The position numbers and the translations under genes are program-made. 8,434 nucleotides of DNA from DATADD01 sp036258675 (GTDB lineage Bacteria; Actinomycetota; CADDZG01; WHSQ01). The notes under the pieces are model-generated. The model worked only from the letters and a program-made list of their open reading frames with translations, made no database searches and had not been told where the DNA came from. Below, in pieces: positions 1 to 5,485 of this stretch (position 1 is the stretch's first letter; every line of letters starts with the position of its first letter). The DNA lies in contig DATADD010000116.1 in NCBI GenBank assembly GCA_036258675.1, positions 1 through 8,434 on the forward strand, in the 5' to 3' direction.

Positions 1-231
1 AAAGCCCCGAAAGAGCCTGCGTGCTCGGAATGTCCGGACCTTGGCCTCGTCTACGAGAGCGCGGGGGCGACTTGGGGTGTGAACAAGGGGGAGAAGCTTC
101 GCTTCATCGTAGTGGAGGATGTGGGAGGGCAAACGGTGACCGTGATCGAAGAGACAACCCCTGCCGGCTTCAAGGAGTTCACGGCCAGGGCACAAAGGGT
201 GCTCGACAGCGTGAAGTGGGGAAGCTCTTAG
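1..231 (+). CDS. C-terminal part of an unrecognised protein, possibly a secreted or lipoprotein-like protein
   Basis: Reading frame 1 is open from the window edge to a TAG at 229-231, giving 76 residues and no start. The visible part begins KAPKEPACSECPDLG, with a close Cys pair (C-S-E-C). A segment rich in alternating hydrophobic residues follows (LRFIVVEDVGGQTVTVIEE), then a helical end (EFTARAQRVLDSVKW). The order beta hairpin, then helix ending in VLDSxxW, resembles the C-terminal domain of many small actinobacterial exported proteins of unknown function. That comparison is from memory and is only suggestive. Codon use is less GC-biased than in the neighbours (AAA, GAA, CAA, ACA and CCT appear), which supports a real but differently biased gene. 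It converges on the decayed transporter with 18 bases between the two stops. Confidence 0.6.
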   Translation, partial: KAPKEPACSECPDLGLVYESAGATWGVNKGEKLRFIVVEDVGGQTVTVIEETTPAGFKEFTARAQRVLDSVKWGSS

Positions 232-249
232 GAGCGCGCTGGAGAGAGC

Positions 250-615
250 TCAGCCCCCGGCCATCTCCAGGACGAGCTCGGTGATGAACGCGAACACGAA
301 CCCTCCCGCGACGCCCCACAGCGTCGTCTCCCACGAGAGCCGCCGGCCGACGTTGAACAGCTCGGCCACGACGTAGACGATGGCGCCCCGCGATCGTCTG
401 CGCCCGATGCGCGCGACGTAGACGAGGCTGAGGAGGCCGAGCCCGAAGCCCACGACGTAGACGAGGCCGATCAGCGCCACGCGCGCCCACGACCCGTCGC
501 CCTCGACCGCGGCCGCGAGGACATGCTCCACCTCCTCGCCGGCGTGCGAGAAGATGTCGAGCACGAGGAACAGGAGGACGCCGGCGGAGAGCCCGTTGAG
601 GAACGTCTTCGCGCC
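250..615 (-). pseudogene. Decayed ZIP-family metal transporter (no start, central region deleted)
   Basis: Read on the minus strand from just after a TAG at 618-616, the frame gives 121 residues ending at TGA (252-250). The first part, with FLNGLSAGVLLFLVLDIFSHA, resembles the second helix of actinobacterial ZIP (Zn/Fe/Mn) permeases. A helix around LIGLVYVVGFGLGLLSLVYV follows. The last part, RGAIVYVVAELFNVGRR then WGVAGGFVFAFITELVL, resembles their C-terminal two helices. The central helices that carry the His-Asn-x-x-Glu-Gly metal-binding motif in this family are absent, as is the first N-terminal helix. The only usable start is a GTG at 564-562 inside the first helix, with no Shine-Dalgarno sequence. 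An intact short ORF from that GTG would give 104 residues. I infer a pseudogene with a lost 5' end and an internal in-frame deletion. A small genuine membrane protein is the alternative. Confidence 0.55.
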
Positions 616-651
616 CTAACTCAGAGCTCCCGCCGCGCGTCAACGGACCGG

Positions 652-657
652 TACTCT
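652..657 (+). promoter_or_regulatory. Possible -10 box for ferritin
   Basis: TACTCT fits TANNNT and lies in the gap between the transporter remnant and ferritin. Transcription would start near 664 and leave a leader of about 38 bases containing the ferritin ribosome-binding site. No -35 box and no DtxR-like palindrome is visible here, so this is a weak call. Confidence 0.25.
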
Positions 658-701
658 CGGCGCTGGGCCGCGACGGAAAGCGGCGGAAGGGAGCGTAGGG
701 G

Positions 702-1193
702 ATGCTGACCGACAGGGTCGAGGCCGCCATGAACGGGCAGCTCCGGGTCGAGCTGCAGTCGGCCTACGTCTACCTCGCGATGTCGGCTTACTGCGAGGCG
801 CAGAGCCTGCCCGGGTGCGCGCGCTGGCTTCGCGCGCAGGCCGAGGAGGAGCTCCACCACGCGATGCGCTTCTACACGTTCATCGTCGACCGGGGCGCGC
901 GCGTCCGCCTCGAGGGCCTCGACCGCCCGGGCGAGGACTACCCCTCGCCGCTCGGGGTCTTCGAACAGGCGCTCGAGCACGAGCGCTCGGTGACGCGTTC
1001 GATCGCGGACCTCTACGGGCTCGTCGTGAGCGAGAAGGACTACGCGGCCCAGGCGTGGCTGGACTGGTTCGCCACGGAGCAGGTCGAGGAGGAGAAGACG
1101 GTCGGGCAGATCGTCGACTCTCTGCGCCGTATCGGCGACCGGGGGGAGGCGCTCTACCTGCTCGACAAGGAGCTCGGCGCGCGCGAGGAGTGA
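702..1193 (+). CDS. ftn: Ferritin, non-haem iron storage protein
   Basis: This 163-residue protein is full length for bacterial FtnA-type ferritin, a cytoplasmic 24-subunit cage that oxidises Fe(II) and stores ferric mineral. The N-terminus aligns with the family without extension (MLTDRVEAAMNGQLRVELQSA). The expected ferroxidase ligands are present at family numbering: Glu17, Tyr24, Glu50 and His53 (in EEELHHAMRFY), Glu94 (ALEHERS), and Glu126, Gln127 and Glu130 (ATEQVEEE). No haem-binding Met of the bacterioferritin type at the usual position, and no Dps features, were noticed. The ATG at 702 is preceded by a purine-rich site, GGAAGGGAG (685-693), 8 bases upstream, which decides the start over an internal Met10. 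The gene converges with the metal regulator, with 19 bases between their stops. The neighbouring regulator is an obvious candidate controller, but no operator for it is seen upstream of ferritin. Confidence 0.96.
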   Translation: MLTDRVEAAMNGQLRVELQSAYVYLAMSAYCEAQSLPGCARWLRAQAEEELHHAMRFYTFIVDRGARVRLEGLDRPGEDYPSPLGVFEQALEHERSVTRSIADLYGLVVSEKDYAAQAWLDWFATEQVEEEKTVGQIVDSLRRIGDRGEALYLLDKELGAREE

Positions 1194-1207
1194 GCGCGGG
1201 GCCGCGC
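1194..1207. terminator. Short GC hairpin between convergent genes
   Basis: GCGCG and CGCGC arms flank GGGC immediately after the ferritin stop and just before the regulator stop on the other strand. The position is right for a bidirectional terminator. The stem is only 5-6 bp and there is no T tract, and such palindromes are common by chance at this base composition. Confidence 0.3.
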
Positions 1208-1212
1208 CGGCG

Positions 1213-1908
1213 CTACGAGGGGCGGGGCAGGATCCACACGTTGCCGGCGAGCCGCCTTCCGAGGGCGACCCTGCGACCGGCGACCTCGAGGGTGCGGGTC
1301 CCGTCGGGGCCGATCTCGACCACGGTGACGTCGTGGCCCGGCGTGAGGTCGTGGTCCTCGAGGAACCTGAGAACGTCCCCGTCCAGCTCGAGATCCTCGA
1401 GCAGGCGCGTGAGCCGCCCTCCCTCGTCCACGCCGAGCTCCGACACCGGCCGCAGCCGCGACCACGGGACCGCGCTCGGCGCCCCGGGGATCGGGTTGCC
1501 GTGAGGACAGGTCAGCTCGCCCTCGAGCTGGTCCAGGATCGCGCGCTCGACCTCGGGCGTCATGACCTTCTCCCAGTCCTCGGCCTGGTGGTGGCACAGG
1601 TGCCAGGGGATCCCGAGGATGTCGGTGAGCATGCGCTCGGCGAGGCGATGCCGGCGCACGAGCGTCTCCGCCACGGTGCGGCCGGCCTCCGTGAGGACGA
1701 TGTCGCGGCCGTTGTCGATCGCGACGTAACCATCGGCGACGAGCCGCCTCATGCCCTCGGACACGGTGGCCGCGGCGAGCCCGAGCCGCTGACCGACCCG
1801 CGCCTGAAGGATCCTCTGGCCCTCCTCCTCGAGCTCGTAGACGGCCTCGAGGTACTCCTTCGACGAGGGATTGAGCGAGCGCAGGTCGGGGGAGGCGTCG
1901 GCGCCCAT
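1213..1908 (-). CDS. DtxR/MntR-family metal-dependent transcriptional regulator
   Basis: This 231-residue DNA-binding protein is predicted to sense divalent metal and control metal uptake or storage genes. Residues about 13-75 form the winged helix (KEYLEAVYELEEEG, then ATVSEGMRRLVADGYV). Residues about 77-142 form the dimerisation and metal-binding domain, ending in the family signature CPHGNPIP. Residues about 155-231 form an SH3-like FeoA domain, as in DtxR, IdeR and mycobacterial MntR. Aligned by eye with Bacillus MntR, the ligands are Glu18 (Asp8), Glu21 (Glu11), His87 (His77), Glu110 (Glu99), Glu113 (Glu102) and Lys114 (His103). DtxR's Cys102 and Met10 are both acidic here, which favours Mn-type sensing over Fe. 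The Lys at the last ligand is unusual. The ATG at 1908 lies 6 bases after a TAGAAT box, so the mRNA is probably leaderless. The gene is divergent from polA and convergent with ferritin. Family is certain; metal specificity is inferred. Confidence 0.93.
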   Translation of the reverse strand: MGADASPDLRSLNPSSKEYLEAVYELEEEGQRILQARVGQRLGLAAATVSEGMRRLVADGYVAIDNGRDIVLTEAGRTVAETLVRRHRLAERMLTDILGIPWHLCHHQAEDWEKVMTPEVERAILDQLEGELTCPHGNPIPGAPSAVPWSRLRPVSELGVDEGGRLTRLLEDLELDGDVLRFLEDHDLTPGHDVTVVEIGPDGTRTLEVAGRRVALGRRLAGNVWILPRPS

Positions 1909-1914
1909 CGCGGG

Positions 1915-1920
1915 ATTCTA
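1915..1920 (-). promoter_or_regulatory. -10 box of the DtxR/MntR-family gene, leaderless start
   Basis: On the minus strand, TAGAAT is followed by CCCGCG and then the ATG. The 6-base gap puts the expected transcription start on the A of the start codon. The only SD-like GGAG (1930-1927) is 18 bases from the ATG, too far to be useful, which supports a leaderless transcript. Confidence 0.55.
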
Positions 1921-1932
1921 CGCGGGCTCCAG

Positions 1933-1950
1933 ATGGCCCGAACGGGCTAT
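1933..1950. promoter_or_regulatory. Palindrome over the regulator promoter, candidate operator
   Basis: ATGGCCCG-AA-CGGGCTAT is an inverted repeat with 8-base arms, 7 of which pair, around a 2-base centre. Counted from the predicted start at 1908 it spans about -25 to -42 and so covers the -35 region of the minus-strand promoter. An 18-bp palindrome there fits dimeric DtxR-family binding and autoregulation. The sequence does not match the classical AT-rich DtxR or IdeR box, so assignment to this protein is inference. Confidence 0.4.
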
Positions 1951-2063
1951 TGAGCCGAGGCGGCGAGCAGGTAACTATTGCCAGGCGGATGAAGCCGCGC
2001 TCGGCAGCCGGAGCGGCCGTCGCGTCGGCGTGGGGGGACGGCCGGCCGGCCGCACCGGCTCGG

Positions 2064-2100
2064 GAAGAGGGAGCCAAGAACGTTCCCCGGCTCCCTCTTC
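2064..2100. repeat. Perfect 12-bp inverted repeat (stem-loop) in a divergent intergenic region
   Basis: GAAGAGGGAGCC (2064-2075) and GGCTCCCTCTTC (2089-2100) pair perfectly around a 13-base loop that itself contains the palindrome GAACGTTC (2078-2085). No T run follows on either strand. Both flanking genes point away from it, so it is not an ordinary gene terminator. It lies 58 bases upstream of the polA start, and upstream of the predicted polA -10 box. It could terminate an unannotated small RNA, be a protein-binding site, or act in a longer polA leader made from a more distal promoter. Confidence 0.6.
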
Positions 2101-2144
2101 TGCTGCCCGCCTCGGGGCCTGGCGGCGGCGCGGAGGGCCGCCTG

Positions 2145-2150
2145 TAGGCT
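2145..2150 (+). promoter_or_regulatory. Candidate -10 box of polA, near-leaderless start
   Basis: TAGGCT is followed by 8 bases and then the polA ATG at 2159. The same hexamer preceded by G (GTAGGCT) occurs at the same kind of spacing before the 4930 gene. The upstream sequence is pure GC and shows no -35 box. Confidence 0.45.
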
Positions 2151-2158
2151 CGAGGCCC

Positions 2159-4858
2159 ATGGCCGCGAAACGTCCGAAGGTGCTCTTGCTCGACGGCCAC
2201 TCGCTCGCGTTCCGGGCCTTCTACGCGCTCCCCGAGGACCTCCAGACGACCGACGGCACCTTCACGAACGCGGTCTACGGCTTCACCTCGATGCTCATCA
2301 AGCTGATGCAGGAGCAGCGTCCCGACTACATCGCCTGCTGCTTCGACAAGGGCGAGCCGCTCGAGCGCACGGCCCAGTTCTCGGACTACAAGGCAACGCG
2401 CACGGAGGCGCCCCATACGTTCTCGCCCCAGCTTCCGCTCATCCGCGAGGTGCTGCGCGTGATGAGGATCCCGGTGTTCGAAACGCCGGGCCATGAGGCC
2501 GACGACATCATCGCCTTCCTCGCGCGGCGGGCCTGCGAGGACGGCGCGGACGTTCGCATCGTCACAGGGGACCGCGACTTCTTCCAGCTCGTCGACGACC
2601 GCATCAAGGTTCTCTACAACCGGCGGGGGATAAGCGACATCATCGAGATGGACGCGGCCGCCGTCCTCGACCGCTACGGCGTCCCGCCGGCCAAGTACGT
2701 CGACCTCAAGGCGCTCGAGGGGGACACGTCCGACAACCTCCCCGGCGTTCCCGGGGTCGGCACCAAGACGGCGGCGCGCCTGATCCAGAAGTACGGCACC
2801 GCCGAGAAGGTCGTCGCGCACGCGAGCGAGCAGACGCCGAAGCTCGCCCGCAATCTCGCCGAAGCCGGCGAGCAGGTCTCGCTCAACAAGATGCTGTCGA
2901 CGCTCGTCGAGGTCCCGTTGGAGGGCGTGTCCCTCGCCGATCTGGAGATGGGGGCGTGGGACCTCGAGGAGGTGCGCGAGCTGTTCACGTCCCTCGAGTT
3001 CCGCTCCCTGCTCGAGCGGCTGCTCGCGGACCTCCCGGAGGCGGCGGAGGGGGAGGGACGCCCCTTCGAGATAAGCGTGCGAGAGGTCGTCGGAGAGGGC
3101 GCCCTGCGCGCTCTGTCCGAGGAGCTGCGCGCCGCGGGGCGCGTCGCCATCGACCTCCTGCCGGCCGGTCCCCGGGCGGGGCCCCGCTGGCTGGCGCTGT
3201 CGTGGACGGAGGGGGAGGTCGCGTTCGCGCCCGTCGGCGGAGGGGACGCTTCGAGCCCCGAAGAGGTGCGCGCCGCGCTGGGCCCTCTGCTCGCCGACGA
3301 GGCGGTGGCAAAGATCGCGCACGGCGCACGCGCCGTGATCCTGTCGCTCGAGGCGATCGGGGTGGAGCTCGGCGGGCTCCACCTCGACACCCACGTCGGC
3401 TGCTACCTGCTCGAGCCGGGCGCGTCCGGCTACGCGCTCGAGGAGATGGCGCGCAAGTACACGGGAAGGGAGCTCAAGGCCGTGCGGCAGGCAGAGGCAG
3501 AGAGGGAGAGCCCGCAGGGCGCCCTCGAGCTTCCGGGCGACGCCGACGTCGACGAGGCCGAGGAGGCCTGCCTGCGGGCGCTCGCGATCGCGGAGATCGC
3601 GGGCGCGGTGGAGCCCGAGCTCGCCCGCCTGGGCATGCGCGACCTCTATCGCGACATAGAGCACCCGCTCGTGCCGGTCCTAGCCCGCATGGAGGGACGA
3701 GGCGTCGGCGTCGACCTCGACTACCTGGCCGAGATGGCCTCCTCGCTCAACGAGCGCATCGACGCTCTCGAGCAGGAGTGCTACGACCTCGCGGGGCAGC
3801 GGCTCAACCTCGGCTCGCCCCCGCAGCTGCGGTCGCTCCTGTACGACAAGCTCGGGCTCAAGACGAAGCGGCGCACCAAGACGGGGATGTCCACGGACGT
3901 GCGCGCCCTGCAGCAGCTGGTGGACGAGCACCCCTTCGTCGCCAAGCTGATGGAGTACCGGGAGCTGGCCAAGCTCAAGAACACCTACGTCGACGCGCTG
4001 CCGCCCCTCGTGGACCCGCGCGACGGCCGCGTCCACACGACCTACGACCAGACCGCGACCGCCACCGGGCGGTTGTCCTCGACGAATCCGAACCTCATGA
4101 ACATCCCCGTGCGCACCGACCTCGGCAAGCAGATCCGGCGCGCCTTCGTCCCCCAGCAGGGATGCCTGCTGCTGTCCGCCGACTACTCACAGATCGAGCT
4201 GCGGGTCATGGCGCACCTGTCGCGCGATCCGATCCTGCTCGAGGTCTTCTCCAGCGGCGAGGACATCCACTCCGCGACCGCGGCGCGCATCTTCGGCAAG
4301 GACCCGTCCGAGCTCGGCACGGGGCACCGCTCGACCGCCAAGATGGTGAACTACGGGCTCTCCTACGGCATGGGCGCGCCGGGCCTCGCGGAGCGGCTCA
4401 ACGTCCCCGTGGGGGAGGCGCAGGCCGTCATGGAGGCCTACTTCGAGCAGTTCGGGGGCGTGAAGCGCTTCCTCGACGAGGTCGTCGCACGCGCCCACGT
4501 GGACGGGTTCACGACGACGATGTTCGGACGGCGGCGCTACCTGCCCGAGCTCGGGAGCGGCAACCCGAGGGTGCGCGCGATCGGCGAGCGGCAAGCTCTC
4601 AACGCGCCGATCCAGGGATCGGCCGCCGACATCATGAAGCTCGCCATGATCAACGTCGAGGCCGCCCTCGCGGAGGAGGCGATGGGCACGGCGATGATCC
4701 TGACCGTGCACGACGAGCTCCTCTTCGAGGTCCCCGAGGACGAGCGCGACCGCGCCGCGAAGCTGGTCGAGCGGGAGATGATCTCCGTGGCGGAGATGGC
4801 GGTTCCCCTCGCGGTCGATATCTCCTTCGGCTCGGACTGGGCCGAGGCGAAGGGCTAG
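2159..4858 (+). CDS. polA: DNA polymerase I
   Basis: This 899-residue enzyme fills gaps in DNA repair and removes Okazaki primers. The 5' nuclease domain is residues 1 to about 295, with acidic residues Asp12, Glu113, Asp115, Asp116, Asp138, Asp140, Asp189 and Asp192 and the helix-hairpin-helix GVPGVGTKTAARLI. Residues about 300-490 keep the proofreading fold but not its catalysis: ExoI DxE is Asp332-Leu-Leu, ExoII reads AHGARAVILSL without the Asn/Asp pair, and the ExoIII Tyr-x-x-x-Asp is missing. The polymerase domain is intact, with motif A DYSQIELR (Asp675), motif B Arg724, Lys728 and Tyr732, and motif C VHDE (Asp852). The ATG at 2159 begins MAAKRPKVLLLDGHS, the usual family N-terminus. 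The frame stays open upstream to 1871 but that part has no family character. A weak GAGG sits 2 bases from the ATG. TAGGCT 8 bases upstream suggests a leaderless or very short leader. Tyr732 replaces the Phe762 of E. coli, as in T7 and mycobacterial enzymes. Confidence 0.98.
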   Translation: MAAKRPKVLLLDGHSLAFRAFYALPEDLQTTDGTFTNAVYGFTSMLIKLMQEQRPDYIACCFDKGEPLERTAQFSDYKATRTEAPHTFSPQLPLIREVLRVMRIPVFETPGHEADDIIAFLARRACEDGADVRIVTGDRDFFQLVDDRIKVLYNRRGISDIIEMDAAAVLDRYGVPPAKYVDLKALEGDTSDNLPGVPGVGTKTAARLIQKYGTAEKVVAHASEQTPKLARNLAEAGEQVSLNKMLSTLVEVPLEGVSLADLEMGAWDLEEVRELFTSLEFRSLLERLLADLPEAAEGEGRPFEISVREVVGEGALRALSEELRAAGRVAIDLLPAGPRAGPRWLALSWTEGEVAFAPVGGGDASSPEEVRAALGPLLADEAVAKIAHGARAVILSLEAIGVELGGLHLDTHVGCYLLEPGASGYALEEMARKYTGRELKAVRQAEAERESPQGALELPGDADVDEAEEACLRALAIAEIAGAVEPELARLGMRDLYRDIEHPLVPVLARMEGRGVGVDLDYLAEMASSLNERIDALEQECYDLAGQRLNLGSPPQLRSLLYDKLGLKTKRRTKTGMSTDVRALQQLVDEHPFVAKLMEYRELAKLKNTYVDALPPLVDPRDGRVHTTYDQTATATGRLSSTNPNLMNIPVRTDLGKQIRRAFVPQQGCLLLSADYSQIELRVMAHLSRDPILLEVFSSGEDIHSATAARIFGKDPSELGTGHRSTAKMVNYGLSYGMGAPGLAERLNVPVGEAQAVMEAYFEQFGGVKRFLDEVVARAHVDGFTTTMFGRRRYLPELGSGNPRVRAIGERQALNAPIQGSAADIMKLAMINVEAALAEEAMGTAMILTVHDELLFEVPEDERDRAAKLVEREMISVAEMAVPLAVDISFGSDWAEAKG

Positions 4859-4917
4859 TGAAGAGTCTCCGCACGCGGCCCGCCCCGCCCCACCTCGGCC
4901 CCCGAAGGACCTCGCGG

Positions 4918-4923
4918 TAGGCT
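4918..4923 (+). promoter_or_regulatory. -10 box of the 66-residue membrane protein gene, leaderless start
   Basis: TAGGCT is followed by exactly 6 bases (CCTGCG) and the GTG at 4930, so the predicted start of transcription is the first base of the gene. No Shine-Dalgarno sequence lies between. The box means this gene can be expressed independently of polA, which ends at 4858. Confidence 0.5.
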
Positions 4924-4929
4924 CCTGCG

Positions 4930-5130
4930 GTGCTCCGGGCGCTCGTCGTTGTGGCATACCTGGCGATCGGTTTGGTGGTCGCCAGCAACAACGGCTACCT
5001 CAACGATCTCGATACGCTTGCTCGGGTCGTCTCCGCGGTGCTCGGCGTGGGGCTGTGGCCCCTCGTCCTCTTGGGTGTCGACCTGCACATCGGGGACGTG
5101 CCGAGAGTCAAGATCAAGGACGGGGGATAG
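4930..5130 (+). CDS. Small two-helix membrane protein of unknown function
   Basis: This 66-residue protein starts at a GTG and ends at TAG (5128-5130). Helix 1 is about residues 2-19 (LRALVVVAYLAIGLVVAS) and helix 2 about residues 33-50 (VVSAVLGVGLWPLVLLGV). A short polar loop (NNGYLNDLDTLAR) joins them, and a charged tail (DVPRVKIKDGG) ends the protein. Two helices with a tail of Lys and Arg suggest an inner-membrane protein with both ends in the cytoplasm. I do not recognise a named family, though similar short membrane proteins occur in uncultured actinobacteria. It follows polA by 71 bases with its own leaderless promoter, so it need not be co-transcribed. A hairpin 41 bases past the stop probably ends the transcript. 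Its codon use includes more A and T (AAC AAC, GAT, CTT, GCT) than polA. Confidence 0.72.
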   Translation: MLRALVVVAYLAIGLVVASNNGYLNDLDTLARVVSAVLGVGLWPLVLLGVDLHIGDVPRVKIKDGG

Positions 5131-5171
5131 CGGCCCGATCGCCCGGTTGTCTCCTCGCCCAGGGGTCTAAC

Positions 5172-5200
5172 GAGAAAGGCCGCCTCTCGGGCGGCCTCTC
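5172..5200. terminator. Strong hairpin, probable intrinsic terminator, possibly bidirectional
   Basis: AGGCCGCC (5177-5184) and GGCGGCCT (5190-5197) form a perfect 8-bp stem around TCTCG. GAGA just upstream (5172-5175) can alternatively pair with TCTC (5197-5200), flanking an AA bulge. The hairpin lies 41 bases after the stop of the small membrane protein on the plus strand, and 24 bases after the stop of the putative peptide on the minus strand. There is no proper T tract, which is common in high-GC actinobacterial terminators. Confidence 0.65.
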
Positions 5201-5224
5201 CGATGGTCCCTCCTTGCCGGGGGA

Positions 5225-5269
5225 TCAACCCTTCCAGTTGAAGTCGTCCGACACCTTGATCTCGATCAC
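5225..5269 (-). CDS. Possible 14-residue microprotein with a strong Shine-Dalgarno site
   Basis: On the minus strand GTG (5269-5267) opens a 14-codon frame, MIEIKVSDDFNWKG, ending in TGA (5227-5225). AGGAGG (5283-5278), inside GGAGAGGAGGT, lies 8 bases upstream, the best ribosome-binding site in the window. An in-frame GTG at 5278-5276 would give 17 residues but overlaps that site. A terminator-like hairpin follows 24 bases after the stop. No promoter was recognised upstream, and I know no family it belongs to. The frame continues open far upstream only because of GC-rich shadow coding. It could be a leader or signalling peptide, the end of a decayed gene, or chance. Confidence 0.25.
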   Translation of the reverse strand: MIEIKVSDDFNWKG

Positions 5270-5442
5270 TCTGGGCACCTCCTCTCCTGCCGTCGCCCCG
5301 TTCGCTGTGACCGCAGGATGAAGGACCGCGCTTAAGGCTCGCTGAAGCCGTGGATCCTCGGCGAACGCGTCTCGGGATCCGCACCCCTCTCGACTCAGAG
5401 CCCCCCACCCGCGTCGCAGCGAGGGGGCGCCGAGGCGCTTGA

Positions 5443-5448
5443 TAGCCT
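5443..5448 (+). promoter_or_regulatory. Possible -10 box of the BTAD regulator gene
   Basis: TAGCCT fits TANNNT and sits 37 bases before the TTG start. Transcription would begin near 5455 and give a leader of about 31 bases that includes the GGGGGA ribosome-binding site (5474-5479). No -35 box is visible. Confidence 0.3.
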
Positions 5449-5485
5449 GAGGTCGATCGCGCCGCAGCCGATCGGGGGATGCCGC

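Larger units (their letters stand above)
5131..5485. other. Intergenic region of 355 bases
   Basis: No protein of convincing length is encoded here on either strand. The region holds a strong hairpin near 5172-5200, a possible minus-strand microprotein with a strong ribosome-binding site (5225-5269), and a TANNNT box near 5443 before the large regulator. I saw no tRNA, riboswitch or direct repeat in it. Confidence 0.6.

Noticed and set aside
179..730. 183-codon minus-strand ORF across the transporter remnant and the start of ferritin
   Set aside because: It is in a different frame from the hydrophobic, ZIP-like reading, is Arg-rich without domains, and overlaps the ferritin start region.
2039..2053. 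CGGCCGGCCGGCCG self-complementary tract
   Set aside because: Short GC palindromes of this kind are expected by chance at this base composition. There is no repeat unit elsewhere and no clear role.
2121..2142. GGCGGC...GCCGCC inverted repeat just before the polA -10 box
   Set aside because: The 6-bp arms are made only of G and C in a tract of almost pure GC, which is too likely by chance to call an operator.
1950..2147. 65-codon ORF on the plus strand in the regulator-polA gap
   Set aside because: The composition is Ala/Gly/Pro/Arg-rich, it runs through the perfect stem-loop, it has no ribosome-binding site, and it has no recognisable feature.
1871..2158. N-terminal extension of polA by 96 codons
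   Set aside because: The extension overlaps the divergent regulator and its promoter and includes the intergenic stem-loop. PolA proteins normally begin at the MAAKRPKVLLLDGHS segment.
1154..3664. 836-codon open frame on the minus strand
   Set aside because: It runs antisense to polA and across the intergenic gap and the DtxR-family gene in another frame. There is no domain sense in the translation, and the polA reading is unambiguous.
2956..4920. 654-codon plus-strand frame overlapping polA
   Set aside because: It is a +1 shadow of polA, rich in Arg, Gly and Ala and without motifs.
5479..5481. ATG near 5479 as the start of the large regulator
   Set aside because: It is in a different frame (MPLAFSH...) from the BTAD protein. 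The conserved N-terminus LRFHILGPLEVE begins at the TTG at 5486.
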